Source: Glandiceps talaboti
Lineage: Eukaryota > Hemichordata > Enteropneusta > Spengelidae
Reading direction: 5' to 3'
DNA length: 33,500 bases
Assembly: GCF_964340395.1 (NCBI RefSeq)
Contig: NC_135559.1
Location: forward strand, 19,297,150 to 19,330,649
Numbering within the stretch: position 1 is the stretch's first letter; each line of letters opens with the position of its first letter. The position numbers were made by a program, and so were the translations under genes. Under the pieces are notes generated by a model. That model was not told where the DNA came from, did no database searches, and saw only the letters and a program-made list of their open reading frames with translations. Of this stretch, positions 9,575 to 20,708 are shown piece by piece.

Positions 9575-10746
9575 TCACAAGTGGGCTCCATTACACTGTA
9601 AACCAATGCGTGTTGTTTGATTGTTATACATAGATACATTCTGAACGAAATTGTACTGAAGTTGATTCATATATTCCCGACATAATCCTGGATCTTCTTC
9701 ACAAGGTTAAAGGTCATTCTATTCTGCCAATCGTTTATCACAGCTGACGAATTCTTTGCTATTCCAAAACCACCATGTTGGTGCTGTGCAGTATTTGTGT
9801 TATTGTCGATCCATTCATACACTTTATTGTCAATATCGATTCCAACATGAGAGTACATGATATCAGCATATACTTCTTCGGGTTCAGTGCAATATCTTCG
9901 AAACGTAATACTATAACATTTTCTTTCCAAGCATGTGTCAATGAAGTGTTTGCATTTAGTAAAATATAATTTCTATGCATCTGTTCACAGGACTGATTCA
10001 AGATATCAGTTAGGTACTCGTTTAGGTCAACAACATCTCGTATCTTGTTATTCTGTTTTTTGTTAAAAAGCCAATTGGAGTAGTAAACCGGCATCAACGA
10101 TGACATCATTGCTCTTGGATCACGGACCAAGTTGATAACTTTTAAGTTTATATCAGGATTTTCCATTAACGGAATAAGATCTCTGACATCCAGAAGCCGA
10201 ATTATTTTAGCAGCTCTTTGTTGTGCTTTTCTACAACAACTTCCAGCATTGCTATAGGCTAAAAATTGGCAGTGTTCGATCGACAATTTGGTTCGAGACC
10301 TTGGCGAGAGCCAGTTGAAATATTTGTTCCAATGTTTTACATAGCCGGCCACTGAAATCACAGTTATACATCATAGCCAACGTGTTCACTCCAACAACAG
10401 AAATCCGAGGCCATGTTCCGATGTCTTTGAAGCCTAGTAAAGGTTCGAATAAATAGAAAAAGTTTGGATTTGAATAAAAGAAGTGTCCCACAAAAGAAGA
10501 ACCAGTACGCATTCCAGCTATGATTAGAACATTTACACCTCTTTGGCTGATATTTTGTGTGTCATATTGCTGCGTCGTTATCTGGGTTATGTTCGTCCTG
10601 TCATACATTGATTCTGAGTACAGCTGGTACTTATTGTGTTCGTTCTGTGAGTTCGTTCCAAACCAAGAATGAACAATTATCCAATATATAACAAAGATGA
10701 CACTTGTTAAAAGAAAGAGTTTTATCAATCTACTTCCAGTCCTCAT
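9575..10746 (-). pseudogene. Carbohydrate 6-O-sulfotransferase pseudogene (unit A copy)
   Basis: Homologous over its full length to the intact gene at 29950-31104 but disrupted by three indels. (1) A 4-bp insertion near 10342-10348 (CCGG/GGCC within 'tagccggccactg') shifts frame after ...NCDFSG. (2) A 2-bp insertion (TA) near 9871 restores the first frame at ...ALNPKKY. (3) A 7-bp deletion near 9680 shifts it again, giving a stop at 9667 after ...KKIQDYVGNI. The ancestral stop has also changed from TGA to TGT near 9595; reading on would end at 9575. The ATG at 10746, the membrane anchor, the PAPS-binding motifs GMRTGSS and LVRDPRAMMSSL, and FEPL are still legible, so loss is recent. A transcript could still exist, but the 4-bp insertion truncates the protein before the 3'-phosphate-binding motif. 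Confidence 0.85.
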
Positions 10747-11283
10747 TTTGGTCGCACCCTTATCTTCGCTTCTTAATGCATCTGTGTAAATGAAAGTTTG
10801 TTCCAAACACAAACTAAAATTGATACCTGCAATTATTGTCGACTGCACAATTCAGTTTTGGTCAAGGGATTAGCCCGCTGTTCAGAGCATAACACGTAAA
10901 CTTGTAGACACGTGAGTCTGCTAAGGGGTTGGAGCCTAGAAGTATCGCCTTCCGTCTACGTTTGACGATGGTTTGTACATCCGGGTATAAATGGATTCCT
11001 TCATTCCTCGGTTAAAATACTTTGTTTCCGTGCAAAGGTGTTTTACTTAATGAATATCAACAGACTGCCCTGGTGATTTGATGATTCGATGTAGATATGC
11101 TGAAAGACTTGTGACGTGTTTTAGCTGGACGTCTATACCACAACTCTTGTCTCCTCTTAGGGAGTTTTCAGTATTTACAGGGGGAGGGCAGGGGGAATGG
11201 AATGGGCGGGGGGGGGGTCACTTTTTACAAATCGGCTCCAAGGGGAAGATCATATGATTTTTTACTTTGACTCATTGTATTAC
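10747..11283. promoter_or_regulatory. Conserved 5' flank of the unit A sulfotransferase pseudogene
   Basis: Almost identical to 31105-31629 in unit B, which is striking for noncoding DNA. It contains a CACGTG E-box (10909-10914) and, on the plus strand, a TATA-consensus word GTATAAATG at 10985-10993 that would point away from the sulfotransferase. On the minus strand 'tttacacag' near 10782-10790 could be a 3' splice site for a leader exon joining 36-45 bases before the ATG. Promoter activity is inference. Confidence 0.35.
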
Positions 11284-12288
11284 CTAACACTGCATAATTT
11301 TGATTTGAATTTCCCCGTAATGTCTATTTACAGTCCGTACTTAATCTGGTTCGTTGCCAATGTGTAGTCAGCCTTATAGAAGAAAATAAATATCCAACCT
11401 ACTCACAAAATAGTTGAAATATTATGATGCCATGAATTTCCTATAGGGCACATTTGACACGTCGTGTATTGTTCATGTTAACAACTAGTTCGATATTGTG
11501 AAAGGCTTGAAAGGTATACTGACCACTCGATACATTATTTTTACAGCAGTCGTGATTTTACAATTACTACAAATACATAAATGTAGGACTGTATACAAAA
11601 AATAATTTTATGAACAAGCATATACTTATATATGTATACTGTACAAGCGAATTATGTTGGCACAGATATGGTTGCAAATATAAAAAAATACAGACCAGGG
11701 CTAATTTAATACATTAATTGATTTTAATGTCGTACTCTCTTTTTTATGTATTCAAAAACCTATTTGACCTTATCATATCCACTGGTGTTTAAAGCTGTTC
11801 TAGATTTAACCCAGTCTTATTTTTGTTTCTGAAAAAAATGTTAAAGTGCCTATAATTAGACGTTGTACATGTTAATTAGAGGTGGGTGTTGTCTTAAATT
11901 AGTACAGCAACAAGTTGAACACATTAGGCACTGATTTTAAGGTTGAAAAAAATATGGAAAATATACTCTGGTCGTTCTATGTCACGACAGGGCACGTCTT
12001 TGTCATGGCAACTGGTGTCTACGTCATTGGTTCTGCTGTGTGAGTTCGATATAGTCCATGAGCCAGAGAGAGTGATTGGTACCAAAAGGTGGTACCGACC
12101 GATATTTTCACCAGTGATATATAATACTATTCTAATATAAAAAATGCTTGGTGGACATTTCAAATGAGTACCCTTTCGGAATTATACGACTTTTTAATAT
12201 TATGCATAAATACAGCACAGTGATTGAAATTCTAACTCTATAGTCTAGGCCCTTTGGCTCTACCACCAATACGTAAATCTTGATTATA
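11284..12288. other. Spacer, no gene
   Basis: AT-rich and unique within the window except for the repeat copy at 11935-12050. The two overlapping open frames at 11924-12163 and 11943-12140 are opposite strands of that repeat. The minus frame contains plausible-looking residues, but the copy at 1388-1505 has stops in the same reading, so I do not call a gene. Confidence 0.4.
11935..12050 (-). repeat. Dispersed repeat, inverted partner of 1388-1505
   Basis: The reverse complement carries the 'tgtcgtgacatagaacgacc' core found at 1450-1469, plus flanking similarity over roughly 110 bases. See the entry at 1388. Confidence 0.65.
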
Positions 12289-12450
12289 ACTAACCGACGG
12301 CCGCGACTGGGACATTTTCCGTTTATATATGATGCCAAATATGAACTGAAGGGCATATTTTATATCACGCGATCTTTAAGTGGTAACAATATCTGAGTAA
12401 ATACTTGAAAGTATCATAGTTTGATCACACACAGTCCAACTTTTCACCTA
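12289..12450 (+). repeat. Block duplicated at 33338-33500
   Basis: Begins abruptly at 'aactaaccgacggccgcgac' and runs with few substitutions and small indels to 'gatcacacacagtccaactt', where the other copy meets the end of the window. The sequence left of 12289 and left of 33338 is unrelated. A minus-strand frame encodes MPFSSYLASYINGKCP followed by an Arg-rich tail in both copies. One substitution in it is silent and one is not, so coding status is undecided. Confidence 0.75.
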
Positions 12451-13154
12451 TTTGTATCAAAACCTCTTCACTTTTTTAATTCTAATTAAAGTTTCAAAGA
12501 CTGAAATCACATATGCATCAATCAAAATCATTATTTATCAAAACAGAAATCACTATTATTTTGCATTGGGGATAGCACTAAACCCCGATCCCATCTAGTT
12601 TTTTTCACGCCAACTTATTAGAGGAAAAGAAAGAAACAGTACTTGTGGATGTGAAAACTGACTTCAACTTACAAAGACAATAAAACTGTGTTTTTTTCCA
12701 ATTTGTAATGGCTATACATTTGATGAGAATGAAAAAATAAAATAAAAAACCTATTCTAAAATTGAGTATGTTAGGAACCATACAATTGTTAGGCCTTAGT
12801 AATTTATGGCCAAAATGAAGAAATAATAATAACATGTGTTTAATGTTCTTTGCATTTTAACAGTCCCATCCATCCTTCGTTTGTCACAATGTTGACAATG
12901 AATTTAGGTTGAGCATGGGCACAGTATTGTCATAATGCGATAGCACTATCGCGTGTGAAATAACATTTGTGCATGTGGTTGGTATGGTGTACTTGTCTGA
13001 AGGGGAGCTAAGTATGTATTGATATGCAATTCTCAACATGTGAATGAACCATAAGGTTAAAATATGAGATATGTTATCAAACAATGATTCAAGTGATTAC
13101 AAGCTGACACCAGCAGACAAATTAATTTAAAAATAAATCCAGTTCTGAGGTATC
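12451..13154. other. Spacer, no gene
   Basis: AT-rich, no conserved reading frame, no simple repeat of note. The open frames at 12605-12835 and 12884-13084 show no recognisable domain. Confidence 0.4.
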
Positions 13155-13465
13155 ATCTTTTTACAACTACGATCAACATAGGTAGAAACTAAATATTAAC
13201 ACTGCACGATCGACATGTTTCTCTCAGAGATTGGCATGCTTTTGCAGACATATATGAACCAATTGAAACATACCTTCAAATATTACCGCAAAATTGAAGT
13301 CACATTTGTACAAGTGTTCGTTCCATCAACTGAAATCCGAGGCCATGTTCAGATGTCTTAAAGGTTCCAATAAACAGAAAACGTTTGGATTTGAATTGAA
13401 TTGAATTGACTGAAATAAATGAAAGAAGAGTGTGAACTAATTCCAGTGGTTATCATAATATTTGA
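13155..13465 (-). pseudogene. Old sulfotransferase gene fragment
   Basis: Aligns to about 10210-10535 of the unit A sulfotransferase. 'cactgcacgatcgacatgtt' matches 'cagtgttcgatcgacaattt' near 10271, 'gaaatccgaggccatgttc' (13331-13349) is identical to the pseudogene at 10400-10418, and 'gtttggatttgaat' (13383-13396) is also shared. Further similarity runs through the region of the 5'-PAPS-binding motif. It has many substitutions and about a 10-bp deletion near 13360, and no open frame. It corresponds to the part of the gene encoding about residues 74-180 and shows that the family was duplicated here before the A/B event. Confidence 0.75.
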
Positions 13466-15250
13466 TCCACTTAAAATTTGACGTACACGTTGCCTAGTAT
13501 CCTGCCGCTTCCTTTCTTTAATATAGTCATGTCGTTGTCTTCTAGGTCTGATTTGGGACTACATTGACATTGGTCACGTGTTTACAGTGAATTTGACTCA
13601 TACAGTGAATGAAGGAGTGTACTAGTATATATGAACAAACACGCGGTTACACGGATTTTAAAGAGAAGGTATAATTTGACAGGTTTTGAACTCGTTACAC
13701 ATGTTCAGTAACATAAATGCATAGTTGTTTTTATAGGTTCGGCACAGGAAGGTATTAATAATCCTTGTACATTAATGTGTAAAAAACACATACAAGGCAA
13801 AAACCCAGGGAAATTGGTTTTGGAGACTACAGTATATATTTTGTTAAAATTTCAAACGGCATTGTGGGTAATTATACAGTAAACGTTCTGATGTGAAATG
13901 AAAAATGTTACATGGAAATCGAAGTTGTCTTGGTGTTTCACTCATGGGACATGATTTATTTTTCACATGAACGAGGACACGTTTCAACACTAAAATTAAG
14001 AGAGACACGACAGACACAACAGGATCCCTTACCCGAACCTCAAGTGATAAGCATTGCTATTCTTGTGCTGTGTAGTAGAAACAGACTTCTGCCGGAAAAA
14101 GGATTACTCCTGAACTGATTTTAATGGCGTAGTTGTCTTCAGATAATCAACATGAGTACTTGTCTGCTTCTCCATCCCAATTGTGTGAAAAAACCCACAC
14201 ATCCCGAAATTACATTGGGAATGAGCCCACTAAGCAGGTAACCCGTTGTTGGTAGAAACTCTCCAATAAACACCAATATGGTGCACAGTCAGGAAAAGTA
14301 TCCAAATACCAGAAATGATGGTGCCTTATAATTATAAATCACGTGACCTGAAACAAAACCGTCTGGCTCCACAAACATCTTACTAACATTTCTACACTTT
14401 ATCTCAAAAGATATTTATTGAACCGGACGATAAGACGTGATTTTCATTGTCACACTTCTTTCTGTTGTCAGTGAAACATGTAATTGATTTTGTCACCCAT
14501 AAGCTCCACACGCTTTAATCTATCTATCAGTGATATTTAATGTGTAGTGGTTCTGTCATATCTGAACACAGAAGTTGATGTTTCTCCATTACAAGAGGAA
14601 TATCTTTTTTTAATAGTCAGTATGATACAACTAGTAACAATGAAGTAAAACGTTGGCGTGACTCCGCCAATTATCGTTTATAGGTTGAATATTAAGCCCA
14701 GTATGTGGTGTCTCTCAGTGTAATCAATCTGTAAACAGTGCAAAGCAAGTAAATAGTCAATGACTAGAGTGTAAATATAGATGCCATAAAACGGTGTTTA
14801 GATCTCATCGAGAGCTAAATAATATAATCACGGCTGTACTATCATTGACTTTAATCAGTCTGCTGTTTGTTAGTAGAAAAACCCAGTTTAGAAATTGTCT
14901 ACATTAGAACCGCCACATATAAAGCTTGCTATCGGTTGTGTATATTGTGGTCTGAGAACCAGGACTACAAAAGACACTTGGGTTGATATAACAAGGAAAC
15001 AATGCACGCACTATACTGGTATTTGTGAGCTAGAACCACAAATGTGTTTAGTGTTAGGCTGCTAGGCCGAAACTGACATGCTAACCGTTGGTGATGATCA
15101 TCAAATATACCAATTGGTTATGTATTAAATTATAATATTTTCATATGCAAACGTGCACGTGGATTAACGTCATCTAGACACAATTGTGAATTGTAGCTTA
15201 TTTCTGGAAAAAACTTAAATGAAGCCTATAGCTAAAATGATGTTGAGTGA
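13466..15250. other. Long spacer, no gene
   Basis: I see no domain-bearing frame, RNA gene or clear repeat. The 68-residue frame at 13912-14118 is isolated and unrecognised. Confidence 0.35.
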
Positions 15251-15254
15251 TGAT

Positions 15255-15265
15255 ATATATATATA

Positions 15266-15348
<83 letters not shown>
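15255..15348. repeat. (TA)n microsatellite
   Basis: Nearly pure TA dinucleotide for about 95 bases, with one 'ctatat' interruption near the start and 'tttatatataa' at the end. Self-complementary, so able to extrude as a cruciform and prone to length errors in assembly. Confidence 0.95.
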
Positions 15349-15349
<1 letters not shown>

Positions 15350-16554
15350 ATATGAGTGACAGACTTATTTCTATCGAGAGATGGCGCTATCTAGTTTCCT
15401 AAATACTTAATGTGTTTGTAATTCCATTTAAGGTAATGTGTAGACACGCAGTGTGTTTTATTGTTTGTTGTTTTTTCTGTGTGTGTGGGGGGGGGGGAGG
15501 GGCAGCATATTCAGTTTACATCTAGTCTTAGGTCTTGTGAACTTTAATGAGTGACAGGTCGACAAACCAGTTATTCAACCTATGTATACTTGTAGCATGT
15601 ATAGATTTGTCACCTAAACTTCAAGTTCGTGGCAACATTTTATTTACCCGTGTGACCTTATTATTTGGAATATCAAAATGACGTGTTAAAAACACTACTA
15701 GGACGAAATTCACTTAGAAAATTACCAGCTCCTCCATTTCACTGCAAGACTCATAGAAACGTATGATTCAGTGATGTAAGTATCGTTGGAAATAGCATAT
15801 GCTTGAAGCTTAAGTTTTTCGTTGATAGTTTTGACCCAAACTAAGGACCAGTTGCTTTCCTAGGCCTGGGTGAGGGTGGATTTGTACGGGGGGGGGGGGG
15901 TCACCCTGTTTTTGAAATTGGCAGTAGGGGTTCATGCTGTTTTCGAAATTGTGGATGGGGGGAAGGTCTTTGTGTTTTGGATTGTGGTGGAAGAAAAAAT
16001 CTTTTTTCTACAATGGCATATAACCTCGTCTGAAATGTGGTACATGTAAATATTTGCTGTTATCCCTGTTTCTTACATGGATTCTTTAATATTACTTATT
16101 AGTTCAAACATAAATATACATATACATATTCATGTATTACCTAGCTACCACACTAGTTACAGAACATGTCGTGTAAAAGCTTGCCTGTTTCACGATCAGT
16201 GTTTCACTTATCTTGCACTTTGGGGCAAAAGTGAACTTGAAGGTTTCGTAATGGTAATCTTCATAGATAGTTTATAAAAGAAGTTAATCTAATTTGTTCT
16301 ACTCGTCACTATGAACTTGGCAGAAGGGATTAATATACTTTCTAGTTTGGACACTACATGTTATTGACACTACAAATCACAACATCTCATCAGATTCCAG
16401 TTTCTTTTACACATTAGGTATGACCACCTAAAGGCCTCTAACATACCGGTGACTTTACTATACATGCGATATTAATGCCCCTATACCAATGTTACTGGCC
16501 CATTTTTATGTGACAAGGGAAACTCATTTAAAACTTACATTTACGTTAGCTATT
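15349..16554. other. Spacer with G-runs, no gene
   Basis: Contains G-runs at about 15487-15497 (after a GT run) and 15889-15900, with further 'ggggttc', 'ggatgggggga' clusters to 15965. The frame at 16077-16277 is not recognised. Confidence 0.4.
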
Positions 16555-17400
16555 CGAAGCTTTGAAATATTACCTCAAAGGCTTTGAATAACCTAAACAT
16601 TGCCTTAATAGAAGCAAAAACTTCAGATCTGCCAGGGGGAAACCCCAAAGACTCCCTTACCCTCAGAGGTCACTCATGCATTCAACCAACAATCAGGTGC
16701 ACCAACAACCTTTTTACTGTAATAATGCTATTAAACTTTTCTTAAATATTTTCCCCCAATCCTAATTTGAGATGATATTGTCTTTTAAAGATGTGAAATG
16801 TTTGCCAAGGCAGTCTAAAATTTCCTTAAACTCCAAATCTCCCCTACTAATGATACTACCATTAGATGTGCTGACTTTTACTACATGTATATAATGATGC
16901 CATTTAACCTTTTAAGAACATATTTCAAGCCTGTGTGAGTTATAAAGAATAGGTTCTGATACTTGATGGTACTGTCCTGTAAAGCATGGATTGAGTTATT
17001 GCTTGAAAGGGTCTGAATAGCCTAAATGCTGGCTTTAAGAGTAAAAATCCTCAAAGCCTTCTAAATCCTCCAGACCTTCTAGAGGGAGACTCCCTTGTAC
17101 TCCCACATGAGTTGGAAATATCCCAGGCTCAAGCTCTTCTCCTATTACTGTCAAGATGCAATCAAAGTATATTTCAAAAGTATCTTAAACCTATGTAGTT
17201 GCTTTTAAGATGTTGCTGTCTTGTAAAGCTTGGAAATTATTGTCTGAAAGGGTCTGAATAGTCTAAAAATTGACGTTTCAGAGTAAAAAAACTACAGGGG
17301 GATATCCCTAGGACCCACAAAAGAGATATACATATCCCCTGCTTAAACATTCCCATATCTTTCACTGTCAAGATGTTATTATTAATATATTTACCCTGTG
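16555..17400 (+). repeat. Diverged tandem repeat, units of roughly 185-250 bp
   Basis: The phrase 'gaaagggtctgaatagcctaa' (or close forms) begins units at about 16575, 17005 and 17247, followed by 'gagtaaaaa..ctc/ctac', a C/T-rich 'gactccctt' patch, 'cactgtcaagatg' and 'tatatttcaa'. A partial unit lies at 16800-16985. Units end with 'ctgtcctgtaaagc(a/t)tgga'. Divergence between units is high, so the array is old. No coding frame persists. Confidence 0.6.
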
Positions 17401-17514
17401 TTGTCAATAATTATAATTGTGATAGTGCTAACCTGGGATCTTATAAAGTAGATGCAAGACAGTCAAGCAGTCCAAACGATCACGATAAAAGATATCTGTC
17501 ATGTGAATATTATA

Positions 17515-17632
17515 TATGGGGGGGGGGGCGTCATTATGTTTAGAATTAAGTGATGGGGGGGGGGGGGGTCAGCCTGTTTTTGGTTTTACAGATGGGGTGG
17601 GTTGGGGTGGGGGGGGGGGGGGTCAGTGACTT
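17515..17632 (+). repeat. Cluster of long G-runs at the edge of unit B
   Basis: Four runs of eight or more G (about 17519-17528, 17557-17568, 17609-17622 and shorter runs between) lie within 120 bases, ending eight bases before the left boundary of unit B. This spacing suits G-quadruplex formation. Similar G-rich tracts at 15889 share the phrases 'tcaccctgtttttg' / 'tcagcctgtttttgg', so it is itself a small repeat family. Confidence 0.75.
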
Positions 17633-17639
17633 TTTGTCA

Positions 17640-18010
17640 CCCTGGTATCATGAATGTATGTACCAAACTATGTACCAAATTATATTGACCTGGAAACTTG
17701 CACTCTTCTTATAAAGCTTATTTACTGAATATTATCAATTATTAGCAAATGTCTCATTAAAACTAAAACGGTGCATCAACAAGCCTGATTTGTTTGAAGT
17801 ATGTACCATATAATATCAAATTTGTAGCTTATCTAATTACTGAAAATCATTCATTATGCAAATGGGTCATTAAAACTACAAGCTATATTATCAAACTTTA
17901 TATGACAAATGCACTTTATATCATCAATGTTTGTACCAAATTATGTTGAACTTGAAGCATGCATAATGTAATTAACGAAAACCATCAATTATGAAAATGA
18001 CTAATTCCTA
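17640..18010 (+). repeat. Tandem-array units at the left end of unit B
   Basis: Matches 2303-2690 with a deletion of about 35 bases near 17787 and another near 17830. Contains two and a half units of the array at 2040-2690. Confidence 0.8.
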
Positions 18011-18117
18011 TTCATCGTATGTTTACCAAAACTTTATTAGTTCTAGGCATTACCCAAAATAACATGTACATAAAATTTCGTTTGAATGGAGTAGACAACT
18101 TTTAAGAAAACGATGCT

Positions 18118-18152
<35 letters not shown>
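18118..18152 (+). repeat. (AGAC)n microsatellite
   Basis: About eight AGAC units followed by 'atgcagacacagactt', matching the mixed AGAC/AGCC tract at 2797-2855. Confidence 0.85.
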
Positions 18153-18420
18153 TGCAGACACAGACTTTTCATCCCTAAATTATAACCTTCCCTTACAAAA
18201 GGTAAAAATGGATATAACAGGATCACCCAAATAAGGTAGCACCTATTCAGATTACCATTTAGATCACAAGACTGACATATATGTGTTAAAGTTAAAGTAA
18301 ACTGCGACTAGAAATATATAAAAAACAAATAATTCTTTAAAGTCTAGGAAAATATTGCATCTTTGTTTTTCACACCTTTATAAAGAGAGATGAAATCAGG
18401 TTGTTAGCAGTCGACTTTCT

Positions 18421-20045
18421 TTAATCTCCTGAGGTTCTTCGTCGGACGCGAGTTGAACCCCGTGTAGTAACATTTGAAGCAATCAAATCAGGTGATCCAT
18501 AATAGATATATCGACACATTTCTCCAAAAGCGTTGTCTAATGTGTTAATGATTTCCAACGTAAATGGTTTTGATTTAGGGTATAATGCATGATATTTTCT
18601 AATGTAGATATGTAGAGTGAACTGCTCATTTGTCCAGTTAGATTTACCTAGGAAGATTGTATCCCAGTGGGTAAGATTTTGCATAATCAAGCTATGAGGT
18701 TCAATATGCAATAAATGGCTGTTTTCTTTTGCCAATTCATAGTGCTTTCGGACAGAGTTGCAATCCCAGCATTTGGTGTTATAGTATTTGTAGCTGTTGT
18801 AAAAGAGTTTTAGAAATGTCGAGTGTTTGCTTGCTAGAATTAGGCCGTTTGCTATATGTTTCTCAGCGGATTTGCCAGCAGTGTAGTAGTAGTGACGTAA
18901 TGGGTCTAAAGATGCCAAAACAAACATGTCCAGATCAAGATAAACACCTCCCCACGTCATCAAAATCTGCAGTCTTGCGACATCGGCAGCATGTTCTGGC
19001 CATCTAGTTGAGAGTTTCTGCTCAAACACCTTTGTAGGCATTGTCATGTTGTGGATTACCAATGTAGAAATACTCTGTCTGGCCTCCTTCCACCATTTGC
19101 CATCCGGTTCACAGTCTGTGTGAAACAAAATTACGTCTGCTTTCATAATTCTATGTACACTCAGAATGCTGATAAGATTTACAAAATGAAATTCATGACA
19201 TGTAAACCAGGTTAAATGTGCGATGTTTGGTACTACTAATTGATTATGTGGACGAAGGAATCCAAACTCTTCTCCTTGTTTCATTGACGATCCAGTAACA
19301 TTGTATGAGTAAACAAAAGCCTCACTTGATCTCGAATCGACATCTTCGCTTGAAGTGGAATGATTTGATTGCATCTAAAATGTACAAAAGAAAGAATACA
19401 TACTAATTTAACATTGGACATTACAAATAATAACGGTTTAAATTGGGTTCATAGTAATGATACGAAGGAGTGGCAGTTACTCAAAATATTATTTTACATA
19501 TTAGCATTGGTAGTTAGATATCACATTATTAGGCTAGCATACTTTAAAATTCTATAACAATATGTATTTTAAGCAACGCTTCTACATGAACGGTTTGTCA
19601 ATGAAACATATATCGTTAAAGTGATAAACCGTCATCACAGATCAGATAAGAGTCATAATTTGCGGAGACACGTGACCGTTCCCACTGTGCGTTCTTTGAC
19701 AGCCATATTTCAGACATCCTCAACCTAATTTCAACGCAAATATCGTACACAATAGACACAACATTATCACTGCTGAATTATATACCTGGCATGATTGTGA
19801 TCATTCTTGACAGATTTAAACGCACACACACACTTGTCCACATCTTGTTTGTAATGTGCACCTCTCCATCCTTCGCATACCTTTAAAGTTGCATTGCCCA
19901 ATACAAGGATTCGAAGTCCTACATCGACTAAGCGATACGTAATCACGCAAATGAAGATGGTAGGAACTATTGTAGTTGCCTTCATTATCGATTCAATGAT
20001 GATTGCTGAATTATCCAAGGGTACAGTGTTACTGTCTTCACCCAT
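18421..20045 (-). CDS. DXD-motif glycosyltransferase, type II membrane protein (unit B copy, two exons)
   Basis: Paralogue of the gene at 3147-4756, same structure. Exon 1 is 20045-19881 (55 residues; donor AAAG|GTATGC at 19880), the intron 19375-19880, exon 2 19374-18421 (317 residues), phase 0 join, 372 aa in all. The metal-binding DXD reads DLD at residues 202-204 (then MFVL). Exon 2 differs from copy A at about 29 of the first 310 positions. Only one of these is in its first 102 residues. The rest lie in the catalytic part, with a cluster next to the DXD (AGKSAEKH against AGRSGDNT) and in the C-terminal third (RKYHALYPKSKPF). The anchor has a proline not found in copy A (TTIVPTIF). CGA in place of the copy A stop gives a C-terminal RRRTSGD tail. 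The ATG at 19985 is an alternative start. Donor and acceptor substrates are unknown. Confidence 0.8.
19375..19880 (-). other. Intron of the unit B glycosyltransferase gene
   Basis: 506 bp, GTATGC...TTTTAG, same boundaries as in unit A. Deleted relative to unit A by a few bases near 19737. Its agreement in two copies supports the exon model. Confidence 0.75.
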
Positions 20046-20466
20046 CAACACGGTAGGATTGCCTAATACGGCTGTACAAGTGGGGTAAAGTTTTATAAAG
20101 TGCGCGAATCATATACATGTACCAGCTGCACTTTATCGATGATTATGTCATAGTCTGCTTCAGTAAATAGATCAATATATCAAAGTGTAGGTTTCATTAT
20201 CGTTGTTCTTTGTCTTTGCCCAGCTTTGTAATAATATATTTTGATTTCATTTTATTACGAATATCATGAAAATGGTGCAAAAATATGTCATTTAATTTCC
20301 TATTTTTTCTTGTCTTACTTCATTTCACCTCGCCAGTTGTGTTGTAAGTCGCATGTACATATGTGGCATTTAGCCATTACTATTGTTCAAAATAAATTCA
20401 AAATCAGCTTGTATACAAAAGAACTCAGACAACGTATGATAGCATCAGTTGAGTTGTCACCAAGAA
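20046..20466. other. 5' flank of the unit B glycosyltransferase gene
   Basis: Collinear with 4757-5177. AT-rich; no gene or firm promoter element recognised. Confidence 0.4.
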
Positions 20467-20637
20467 GGTCATCGATAGGACAGATTTGTTAATTTAAATG
20501 TAGGTGCCAATATATACGTTACATAAGTAGCAGGTATGTAGAAGTGCATGAAACGTGACCAATAGGGATGATGATTTCCTGATATGGTATTCCTCAGAAT
20601 TCCGATTTAAAAACGCTATGTTATGTTCACTCAGTCA

Positions 20638-20675
<38 letters not shown>

Positions 20676-20676
20676 T

Positions 20677-20708
<32 letters not shown>

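Larger units (their letters stand above)
2303..11283. other. Segmental duplication, unit A
   Basis: This block is collinear with 17640-31629. The order of shared parts is: tandem-array units, glycosyltransferase exon 2, intron, exon 1, (CA)n block, intergenic segments, hairpin element, (ATCT)/(GTCT) array, sulfotransferase, and the sulfotransferase 5' flank. The glycosyltransferase exon-2 proteins differ at about 29 of 310 positions by hand count, and noncoding parts are also closely similar. Unit A lacks the LINE and the other insertions found in unit B. Its sulfotransferase is broken and its glycosyltransferase looks intact. Confidence 0.9.

Noticed and set aside
11924-12163. Two overlapping frames on opposite strands that look like an exon
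   Set aside because: They lie in a repeat whose other copy (1388-1505) has stops in the matching frames; no domain is recognisable.
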